Source: UBA3210 sp963623095
GTDB taxonomy: Bacteria > Bacillota_I > Bacilli_A > RFN20 > CAG-449
Length of the DNA: 6,846 nucleotides
Assembly (NCBI GenBank): GCA_963623095.1
Contig: CAVFKD010000047.1
Location: 1 to 6,846, forward strand
Direction of reading: 5' to 3'
Shown one piece after another: positions 1-6,207 of the stretch. Position numbers and translations under genes: made by a program. The notes under the pieces were generated by a model. That model was not told the origin of the DNA. It made no database searches and saw only the letters and a list, made by a program, of their open reading frames with translations. Each line of letters opens with the position of its first letter. Position 1 is the first letter of the stretch.

Positions 1-84
1 ATTATAAATGGTATTAATATATATTTATATATATATCGTATTGATAACGTTTCTAAAAATGCAATAATTAAAAGAGGAAAACAA
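1..84. other. AT-only 5' flank of the large gene
   Basis: This short stretch is almost pure A/T. Positions 17-36 are an alternating AT run (8 bases, one extra T, then 11 bases) that could fold back on itself, but it has no GC stem and is not a convincing terminator. Stops at 5-7 (frame 2) and 15-17 (frame 3) could each be the end of an upstream gene lying outside the window. Frame 1, which is in phase with the large gene, stays open from the left edge to the ATG at 85. No promoter can be assigned with confidence. Confidence 0.5.
73..78 (+). promoter_or_regulatory. Ribosome binding site of the large gene (AGAGGA)
   Basis: AGAGGA carries the GAGG core of a Shine-Dalgarno sequence and lies six bases before the ATG at 85. 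This site decides the start codon. The upstream in-phase frame is open, but nothing there has a comparable ribosome binding site, and the ATG at 85 opens directly onto a Lys-rich, then hydrophobic export signal. Confidence 0.75.
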
Positions 85-189
85 ATGAAACTATTTAAAA
101 GTAAAAAAGTAAAATTTGGTCTTATAATTGTATTAGCGTTACTTTTAGTTGTTAATACTACTTTTGCGACGGTTTTATTTGCTTCTTAT
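85..189 (+). other. Export signal of the large protein, SipW-dependent type
   Basis: Residues 1-10 hold several Lys (K2, K5, K7, K8, K10) and residues 11-33 are hydrophobic, as in a signal peptide or an uncleaved membrane anchor. The following FASY-VNNKGSVEAGTVVNVD has the spacing of the TasA region after its signal (aromatic/Ala pair, short polar stretch, then AGT/SGT and a strand). I infer processing by a SipW-like signal peptidase near A33. An ordinary signal peptidase or no cleavage at all remains possible. Confidence 0.6.
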
Positions 190-3100
190 GTTAATAATAA
201 AGGATCAGTTGAAGCTGGTACTGTCGTTAATGTTGATTCAACAAGTACTGAACCAATGAAAGTTTCTACTTCAGTTCAAGAAATCACATTTCAAAAAGCG
301 GGAGATTCTTCATCTTTAAATATTACTTTAAATAATAACACTCAATCTATTATTCAATACCAATATGAATTTGCATTTGATTCAAGTTCATTTACTTTAC
401 AAACTGAAAGTTTTGCAAGTGCGATTTTAGTTTATTACAATGATGAATTTGTTGATACATTAGGTAATTTATGCGCAAGTGAAGATAAAAAAGTTGAAAG
501 CGGCTATTTAGAATTTACTGGTTATTGTAACGCGAATGCTTCTGTCAAGACTGATTTATTAAGATTTGAACTTCATGCATCCGCGGATGGATCAATATTT
601 GATAATACTGATTCATTAAAATTTACTTTAAATACATACGCTCATACGGTTGATTATGAACATAATATGTTTGTTACTTCTACTGATGAATTTTATAAAG
701 CAGTTGATGATTTAAATACAGGTATATTACCTAGTGATGAAACAATAGTTCTATTAAATGATATTACAGTTAGTAATGCAGGTATTTCTTTAAAATATCC
801 AGTTTGCATTGATTTAAATGGTAATGAATTAATTTTAAAAGAAGATATTACTTTTTCTCAAGAAGGTGTTTCTAAAATTAAATCAAGCAGAAGAATCCTT
901 AACGATAAATTAAATGGTAATAATACTTCTAATATTATTGTAGATAATGAAAAAGCAGTATTAGATATTGAAGATTTCTATTATATCGATGAAACAACTA
1001 AAGCTAAAACAAATATTGGTTCATTATATTCTTCAAAAGTTACTTTAACTAATTATGATGAAGATGAAGCTAATAAATTAATTGCAACTAGGATTAAAGA
1101 AAATGTTAAATATGGTCTTCCTAATGATAAGAGCATTGATATTTTAGGTGGTTTAGCTTTCTATAAACCAACTATTACTTGTTCAACAAATTTAACTTAT
1201 TCAATTCCTGATTTATCTAAAAATACTAATGAAGTAAAATATACTTCAGATGAATATATTACTTTTAATGATGAAGAAATCTATGTTAAATTGTATGGAA
1301 CAGATGAAGATTCTATATTAAATTCATTATTAGAAAATGAACTTAAATATTTAGTAAAACTTTCTGAAACTGATGATTCTAATACAATTATTAACACTAA
1401 TGCTGCAGATTTATTCTTACCTACATCTATTAAAGATAAAAATGTAACTATTGAATGGAAATCATCTAATGCACAAATTATTAGTGATGATGGAAAGATT
1501 TCTGATAGTGTTGAAAACGATGAAGAAATAACTATTACTGCATATATTACAATTAATAATAAAGTATATACAAAAGATTTTAAGATTAGAATTTCTTCAA
1601 AGAATCATGAAACTATATTTCAATACTTTGTCGCACAATTATCTCCAATTACAATTGAAACTTTATATACCGGCAGTAATACACCAAAAGATGCTTATTA
1701 TTATTTACCAATTGTAAGTGAAGATACTTCAAATAAGTATGATTATCGTAATCAATATACTACTCCTGAAAATATTAAAACCGGCAACACTGGTTATTCT
1801 TGGGAAGGTTTCTCTAATGTAGGATTTGAATCTATTTCATATTCTCAAATTTCCACCTATAACTATATTTCTTTAGATCAAGAAGCAACAGACTCAAATG
1901 GCAATAAAGGTGTTGCAGTATATTTAGATACTCCAACATTTGAAACATTCGCTCAAATTAATGTTACAGGTAGATTCGCAAACGATGATACAATTTACGA
2001 AGGCGTAGTCAATATCATGATTAATCCTGGTTATGATACTTCTTTAAACGATTTAGTATTTGAACATACTGAACAAGAATTAACTAATGTTGATGTTTTA
2101 CAAAATATCTTAGATACAAGAAAAACTGATCACATGGTTGGTGAAAAAGGTGATTTCATAATGGATGGTACATATAATACTTATTACATCCAATATACAA
2201 TCCCTTCTGCAAGTGAAAAAGCTATTTCACAAATTATTGGTTATAGTGATGAAGATTGTACTTCCGTAGTAGCGACTATCTCTGGCGCATATGATTCAAC
2301 TAATGATAAAACTTATTTTAGTGATGCAGATATGCAAAAAATTGTGAAGTACAAAATATGTTTAAACCCTGAAGGATTTAATACTAATGATTCACAATTT
2401 GGTGTTAATGTTATCTTAATGATGCCTACTACATCAGGCACTCCAAATACAGCATCTAGAATTCAATACTTTACTTGTCCAGGTGTTATTAAATGTGATT
2501 CTAATGGTTTTTCAAATATGTCAGTATTTAATTCAGTTAAATATCAAGTTTGGACTGATTTAAAGAAATTAGATGAAGAATCATATAATAATGATGTTAA
2601 GAGTGGTGATTATACAAGTAGTAGCGATAATGCATCATTTACTGTTTCTAACAATGTAGTTACAAACCATACTGGTGCTTATATACTACGTCATGATGCT
2701 TATTTATGTTCTACTTTAGCCTTTGATACAACTGAATCAGTTACTTCTACAGATAATCATATTATCTACGGTTTATCAAAATTAATTGATTGGGCTACAA
2801 GTGATTCAACAGCTACTTTAAGCGCTAGATACTCAAGTGATAAGAGTTTTGATACAAGTTCCACATTCTGGTCTACTTATAAAGATTATACATCAAATGG
2901 CGCAAGTTATTTAAATAGCAACGAAGAAGCAGTTATAAAAGCTTATTATAAAGAATTTATAAAAACTGATTTATCCGATGACGATTGGAATTCATTATTA
3001 GATAATATTTCTTATATTGTTACAGATAGTGAAGGTAATCCAAAATATATTATTTACGATTATGCTTCATTAAATTCATCAGTTCGAAATTTATGGAATA

Positions 3101-6081
3101 ATACATCCACTTATGGATCAAACTATGACTATGGTGGTTCGTTATCCGCAAATAATGCGATTGGTAAATGGAATGATGGATTAATTTGTTGGGCATATAA
3201 TACAAAAGACATTGGTGCAAGAGCGGGTTCTCCAGCTTGTTATGGTACATATGATTGGACAGGTTTAGTAGATAAAGATTATACATCTTGGTCTTCAAGT
3301 CGAAATTCGTCTTATGAGTCTTCTAAATATTATACAGGTGCGAATTATGTTTATGATAATACATCTTATATTACAATTTATGAACTTGAAGTATTAATGG
3401 CTTTTATGATTAATACTAAATCTGCGTGGTCTGGTGTTACGACTCCCACAACAAATACAGCTGCTTTAAAAGAAATCCAAAGAATTAGAGATACATACTT
3501 TGTTATTCCTAGATATTTTAATGATGATGGTATCGCAAATTTAATTGCTCAAGCATATAGTGATTTAGGTAAATCTTTAAGTGGTAATAGTACAACTGGC
3601 TTTAGCGCTGAATTAAAAGAATTCAAAGTTGCAGGTGTTAATTTTACTACACCACATGTTACATTAATGGATTCTTCCACAGCAGGTTTAGATTATTTCC
3701 CTAATTTAACTACTTTATATATCCATGGCGATTTTGACAACAAATTAAGAGCGTTCCATCAAGATAATACATTTACAACATTATTTAATCGTATTACTTC
3801 TAACAATACTAAATTAGTTAATTTAGCGTTGGAATATTGTTCTGATTCTAATATGTCATTAAGCTTAGAAAACATTTATAAGTTAGAAAACTTAAAAGTT
3901 GTTTCATTAAGACATAATCAATCTATTACTAATATTGGTGCTTTATTAAAACTTAATTTAAGTGGCTTATCTTATGTAGACGTTTCTGATATTAATTTAA
4001 AAAATAAATATTCAGAATTTACATTACAAGCTATCAATTTAAAATCTAATGTAACTCATAGTGTTTATTATTCTTTAGATGGATCAACATCTGCGACTGA
4101 ATATACTGAAAAATTATCTTCTGATGCAGAAGGTTTAATTTACTTAGAAGAATTCTATACCTTACTCGCGGAAAATGCTCAATTAACTCAATATGTTTAT
4201 GATGATGAAGGTAATAAAATGGAAGTTCAATGGTCTATTGAAGAAGGTAATGGATTAACATATATTGATAGTTCAAAGACTTCTACAATCGAAAGTATTG
4301 ATTATCCTTATACAAATTATTACTTTGTTACAAGTGATTTTACATATAATAATACTACATTCACTGCGAACCATTTATATAAAATTTATTCTTCTGATAA
4401 TGGTAAATCTATCGCATTTGAAGAAGTAAAAGATGAAAATGGTAACGCAATAGAATTATTAAGTAGTGAACCAAGTGATACTTTAACTGATGATGAAAAG
4501 AACGCTGCTATTGATGGAATACAAAAGCAAGATATTACTGAAGAGGGTGAATATCAGTTAACTAAAACAGGTAATTTTAATTCAGTTGATATAGATTCTA
4601 TTGAGATTACTAACTCTTGGTATTCCCCCACCACCACCACCCCTAAACCAAGTAACTCTGAAACTAGTTTTTATTCTTCTAATGATTCTACAACATGTAT
4701 ATTCTTTGATTCTAATGGTAATTATATAAACAAATATTCAAATTGTTATTCATTTGGTTATTTATCTACTTCTTTATCTAGAGAATTAAGTTATACTAAG
4801 GTAGATACTACTGCAAAAAATGTAGTTAGTACATCTGTAGTTAAATATTATTATACATCTGAATCTGGTTATTACAATATATACAAGAAAGTTTATAACA
4901 TTATTATCGGTGATAATGTGGTTACAAGTACTTATACAAGAACTGATAATGAAACTTTCAAATGTTGGTATGTATCAGGTAAACGTACGAGTTCAACTAA
5001 TCTTTTTAGTACCACTTATACTTATACTTTTGTAAATTTATTAGATACATTTGACGATATAAGTTATATTGTTATTGGAGGTACTATTGACAGTAATAAT
5101 AATGTTACTGGTGGTACTAAATATTATGTTAATGATTCAAATTATGGATATTCTTTAAGTACAGGTAATGAAAATGGTCCAAACACATCAACTAGTGCAG
5201 GGGTTAATGCTGCTTATGTTTCTAATAATAACATAATTTATTCCGCGATGGATGCAAAAACTTCTTTAGCTTCTGCAGTTAATACTATAAACAAAACAGT
5301 TTCAATAACTAATGCTAAAACTTATTACAATAATGGTACAGCAACAACTATATCATCAGGTTATACTACAATTACATTAGGTAATAATGGATTTGAATAT
5401 ACTTCTGGTAGTACTTCAACTGCGTTAACAAATGCTAAATATATGGATGATATACTATCGACCGCTAATACACATCTATCGGATTCTTATTTTGGTTTAT
5501 ATTATCATAAATATTACGCCTATGGAGGAGGTACCGCTACTTATAATGGGTTTACTTATACTCAGTATAATATATACTTCCTTGATATAAAAGATGGTAA
5601 ATTCTATTGGGCACAAGATTCAAATGTCAACGCTCGAACTTATGAGACCATTACAACTACTTATTCTGATATCGACGCTATTATGAATAAGCTTGATGAA
5701 ACTTATTTAGGTAAAGTTTATTACTTTACTGGTGGAGTAGATGGCGAATGGAGAACGGGTACTAATGTTTGGTTCCAAGTTGTATATAACCAAAAAGACA
5801 ATGTCTATGAATTTACTAGATTTGGAACTATCGATACTGAATATCTAGTATTTAATTCAGGTGGTACTTTATCTACTCGATCTAATAATTTAAATACTAA
5901 TGGTTTGAAATCTATATGTAACATTGTTGAATATATGGATACATATACATTCTCAAGTGGTGCAGCAACTACAACTTACGATAAAGCAACTGGCGGTACA
6001 TTTACCGCGGTTATTAAAGCGACTATTACTGTTAATGGTCAAAAATACGAACGATTATTCGTTATGGATGTAATCGGATAA
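85..6081 (+). CDS. Giant secreted modular surface protein (TasA/SipW-type N-terminus, Ig-like domains, leucine-rich repeats)
   Basis: I do not recognise a named gene. The 1998-residue product is probably exported and acts outside the cell as an adhesin or matrix component. Order of parts: basic N-terminus and hydrophobic helix (1-35); a segment at 32-50 (FASYVNN...VEAGTVVNVD) resembling the SipW-cleaved region of TasA; a beta-rich domain (about 54-195) with AGD then an NNNT turn, like the PGD...NNG motif of TasA; a DLNG module (195-252); an Ig-like domain of the atrophied bacterial Ig type (about 405-505; LPTS at 445-448, W458, SSN 460-462, DDGK 468-471); a second Ig-like unit (506-648); an unassigned region (649-1195); four leucine-rich repeat units (1202-1305); and a C-terminal region (1340-1998) that begins and ends like an Ig-like domain. 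The composition is rich in Asn, Ser, Thr, Tyr and Asp. There are 16 Cys, no LPxTG signal and no C-terminal membrane helix. The gene ends in TAA. Existence of the gene is near certain; the surface role is inferred. Confidence 0.95.
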   Translation: MKLFKSKKVKFGLIIVLALLLVVNTTFATVLFASYVNNKGSVEAGTVVNVDSTSTEPMKVSTSVQEITFQKAGDSSSLNITLNNNTQSIIQYQYEFAFDSSSFTLQTESFASAILVYYNDEFVDTLGNLCASEDKKVESGYLEFTGYCNANASVKTDLLRFELHASADGSIFDNTDSLKFTLNTYAHTVDYEHNMFVTSTDEFYKAVDDLNTGILPSDETIVLLNDITVSNAGISLKYPVCIDLNGNELILKEDITFSQEGVSKIKSSRRILNDKLNGNNTSNIIVDNEKAVLDIEDFYYIDETTKAKTNIGSLYSSKVTLTNYDEDEANKLIATRIKENVKYGLPNDKSIDILGGLAFYKPTITCSTNLTYSIPDLSKNTNEVKYTSDEYITFNDEEIYVKLYGTDEDSILNSLLENELKYLVKLSETDDSNTIINTNAADLFLPTSIKDKNVTIEWKSSNAQIISDDGKISDSVENDEEITITAYITINNKVYTKDFKIRISSKNHETIFQYFVAQLSPITIETLYTGSNTPKDAYYYLPIVSEDTSNKYDYRNQYTTPENIKTGNTGYSWEGFSNVGFESISYSQISTYNYISLDQEATDSNGNKGVAVYLDTPTFETFAQINVTGRFANDDTIYEGVVNIMINPGYDTSLNDLVFEHTEQELTNVDVLQNILDTRKTDHMVGEKGDFIMDGTYNTYYIQYTIPSASEKAISQIIGYSDEDCTSVVATISGAYDSTNDKTYFSDADMQKIVKYKICLNPEGFNTNDSQFGVNVILMMPTTSGTPNTASRIQYFTCPGVIKCDSNGFSNMSVFNSVKYQVWTDLKKLDEESYNNDVKSGDYTSSSDNASFTVSNNVVTNHTGAYILRHDAYLCSTLAFDTTESVTSTDNHIIYGLSKLIDWATSDSTATLSARYSSDKSFDTSSTFWSTYKDYTSNGASYLNSNEEAVIKAYYKEFIKTDLSDDDWNSLLDNISYIVTDSEGNPKYIIYDYASLNSSVRNLWNNTSTYGSNYDYGGSLSANNAIGKWNDGLICWAYNTKDIGARAGSPACYGTYDWTGLVDKDYTSWSSSRNSSYESSKYYTGANYVYDNTSYITIYELEVLMAFMINTKSAWSGVTTPTTNTAALKEIQRIRDTYFVIPRYFNDDGIANLIAQAYSDLGKSLSGNSTTGFSAELKEFKVAGVNFTTPHVTLMDSSTAGLDYFPNLTTLYIHGDFDNKLRAFHQDNTFTTLFNRITSNNTKLVNLALEYCSDSNMSLSLENIYKLENLKVVSLRHNQSITNIGALLKLNLSGLSYVDVSDINLKNKYSEFTLQAINLKSNVTHSVYYSLDGSTSATEYTEKLSSDAEGLIYLEEFYTLLAENAQLTQYVYDDEGNKMEVQWSIEEGNGLTYIDSSKTSTIESIDYPYTNYYFVTSDFTYNNTTFTANHLYKIYSSDNGKSIAFEEVKDENGNAIELLSSEPSDTLTDDEKNAAIDGIQKQDITEEGEYQLTKTGNFNSVDIDSIEITNSWYSPTTTTPKPSNSETSFYSSNDSTTCIFFDSNGNYINKYSNCYSFGYLSTSLSRELSYTKVDTTAKNVVSTSVVKYYYTSESGYYNIYKKVYNIIIGDNVVTSTYTRTDNETFKCWYVSGKRTSSTNLFSTTYTYTFVNLLDTFDDISYIVIGGTIDSNNNVTGGTKYYVNDSNYGYSLSTGNENGPNTSTSAGVNAAYVSNNNIIYSAMDAKTSLASAVNTINKTVSITNAKTYYNNGTATTISSGYTTITLGNNGFEYTSGSTSTALTNAKYMDDILSTANTHLSDSYFGLYYHKYYAYGGGTATYNGFTYTQYNIYFLDIKDGKFYWAQDSNVNARTYETITTTYSDIDAIMNKLDETYLGKVYYFTGGVDGEWRTGTNVWFQVVYNQKDNVYEFTRFGTIDTEYLVFNSGGTLSTRSNNLNTNGLKSICNIVEYMDTYTFSSGAATTTYDKATGGTFTAVIKATITVNGQKYERLFVMDVIG
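667..840 (+). repeat. DLNG beta-strand module, copy 1 (in the large protein)
   Basis: Residues 195-252 read as V-T-S-x-D-E-F-x-K-A, then L-L-N-D-I-T (223-228), then D-L-N-G-N-E-L (243-249). This order is known from many gut-bacterial surface proteins with beta-helix or adhesin folds (strand, helix, 'L-x-x-D-I-x-L', 'L-D-L-N-G-x-x-L'). The adjacent gene has the same module at the same relative place. A 14-base identical string (811-824 and 6418-6431) encodes the DLNG core in both. Confidence 0.65.
1297..1599 (+). other. Ig-like domain 1 (atrophied bacterial Ig type)
   Basis: A helix (about 409-426) leads to LFLPTSI (443-449), VTIEWKSSN (454-462), a DDGKI turn (468-472) and the closing strands ITITAYITI (482-490) and Y-T-K-D-F-K-I-R-I (495-503). 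This matches the pattern of atrophied bacterial Ig-like domains: L-P-T, then I-x-W-x-S-S-N, D-G-x-I, x-T-A-x-I and a final F-x-V-x-V. Such domains are usually structural spacers in surface proteins. It is the best-supported domain in the window. Confidence 0.7.
1600..2028 (+). other. Ig-like unit 2, enlarged
   Basis: Residues 506-648 repeat the plan of the preceding domain in a longer form. A helix (about 508-525) and a YYYLPIV segment are followed by a polar insert, then ISYSQIS...YISLD, which corresponds to the IEWKSSN...IISDDG part. The end is AQINVTGRF (623-631) and Y-E-G-V-V-N-I-M-I (638-646), equivalent to the closing strands of domain 1. The Trp of the core is not at the usual place, so the match is weaker. 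Confidence 0.45.
2029..3669 (+). other. Unassigned region of the large protein
   Basis: Residues 649-1195 match no family I can name. The first part (to about 830) is beta-rich, with several strands of alternating hydrophobic residues. The second part (about 890-1165) has helical stretches (for example 893-904, 945-959, 1097-1108, 1126-1164) separated by loops rich in Trp, Tyr, Asn and Ser. Cys residues lie close together at 798/804 and 1035/1052. No catalytic motif was recognised. Confidence 0.5.
3682..4014 (+). other. Leucine-rich repeat segment, four units
   Basis: Residues 1202-1305 show four irregular LRR units with cores FPNLTTLYIHG (1205-1215), TKLVNLALEYC (1242-1252), LENLKVVSLRHN (1267-1278) and LSGLSYVDVSD (1292-1302). 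Each carries the L-x-x-L-x-L or L-x-x-V-x-V spacing of the LRR beta-strand. LRR segments in bacterial surface proteins, such as internalins, mediate protein-protein binding. Four units are few for a full solenoid, and the first two are separated by a longer loop. Confidence 0.65.
4132..4272 (+). other. N-terminal half of a third, apparently interrupted Ig-like domain
   Basis: Residues 1350-1396 hold a helix (EEFYTLLAENAQL, 1355-1367), then MEVQWSIEEGNGLTYIDSS (1379-1397). This parallels helix, VTIEWKSSN and IISDDG of Ig-like domain 1. The closing strands expected within about 30 residues are not found next to it. Equivalent strands appear only at the C-terminus (about 1971-1997). The reading as one split domain is inferred. 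Confidence 0.4.
4621..4650 (+). other. C-rich Thr-Pro linker with four ACC codons
   Basis: Residues 1513-1522 read YSPTTTTPKP. The DNA here is TCC CCC followed by four ACC and CCT, a C-rich island in a gene that otherwise writes Thr as ACT or ACA. The Thr-Pro composition suggests an extended interdomain linker. It marks a change from the acidic region before it to a Tyr/Ser/Thr/Asn-rich region after it. Confidence 0.6.
4651..5994 (+). other. Tyr/Thr/Ser/Asn-rich C-terminal region of the large protein
   Basis: Residues 1523-1970 are dominated by short polar, Tyr-rich beta-like stretches, densest around 1588-1653. A helical piece lies at about 1719-1735 and another at about 1862-1871. Acidic residues are scarcer than in the first two thirds of the protein. 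I recognise no domain. If the split Ig-like reading is right, this region together with about 1398-1522 would be an insertion displayed from a loop of that domain. Confidence 0.45.
5995..6075 (+). other. C-terminal Ig-like closing strands
   Basis: Residues 1971-1997 contain FTAVIKATITVNGQKYE, then R-L-F-V-M-D-V-I. This is the same pattern as the ends of Ig-like units 1 and 2 (alternating strand, N-G/N-N/D-D turn, Tyr, then a final hydrophobic strand). The protein ends one residue later at G1998, so it finishes on a folded strand and has no sorting signal. Confidence 0.5.
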
Positions 6082-6086
6082 AAATG

Positions 6087-6094
6087 AAAGGAGG
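6087..6094 (+). promoter_or_regulatory. Consensus ribosome binding site of the second gene (AAAGGAGG)
   Basis: AAAGGAGG in the 18-base gap is a full Shine-Dalgarno sequence. It stands five bases before the ATG at 6100 and eight bases before the ATG at 6103. It is stronger than the site of the upstream gene, so the second protein may be made at an equal or higher level from a shared transcript. Confidence 0.85.
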
Positions 6095-6099
6095 CAAAG

Positions 6100-6207
6100 A
6101 TGATGAAATCTAAAAAAATATTCTTAATCGCAGGATTATCAATTGCAGCTTTAGCTACACCTATTGTAGGCGTCTTTGCCTACTTTAATCTAACTAAAGC
6201 AAGTACT
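6100..6207 (+). other. Export signal of the second protein, SipW-dependent type
   Basis: Residues 1-36 comprise MMKSKK, a hydrophobic stretch ending in VGVFAYF, and the polar NLTKAS. In TasA-type precursors cleavage follows the Ala before the aromatic pair, which here would be after A27. The FAYF match makes this the clearer of the two SipW-type signals in the window. The cleavage site is inferred. Confidence 0.65.

Noticed and set aside
17..36. Alternating AT run able to fold into a hairpin
   Set aside because: It has no GC base pairs and no distinct T tract after a stable stem, so it is not supported as a terminator or operator.
41..68. Promoter-like TTGATA, 16 bases, then TGC-AATAAT
   Set aside because: The boxes resemble a -35 and an extended -10, but transcription would begin around position 75, inside the ribosome binding site at 73-78. 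Such matches are common by chance in AT-rich DNA.
1417..1431. LPTSI resembling an LPxTG sorting motif
   Set aside because: It sits at residues 445-449, far from the C-terminus, lacks the TG, and belongs to the L-P-T strand of Ig-like domain 1. No hydrophobic segment or basic tail follows.
3050..3298. Open frame of 82 codons on the minus strand
   Set aside because: It lies wholly inside the large gene, has no ribosome binding site before its ATG, and its His/Asn/Tyr/Met-rich product is what the antisense of this AT-rich coding sequence would give by chance.
3097..3300. Possible cysteine-based catalytic site around C1035 and C1052
   Set aside because: Trp, Cys, Asp and Tyr residues cluster here, but no His/Asp arrangement of a known transglutaminase-like or papain-like enzyme could be recognised.
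6084..6113. Tiny frame ATG AAA GGA GGC ... TAA between the two genes
   Set aside because: It is only nine codons, has no ribosome binding site of its own, and contains the Shine-Dalgarno sequence of the second gene.
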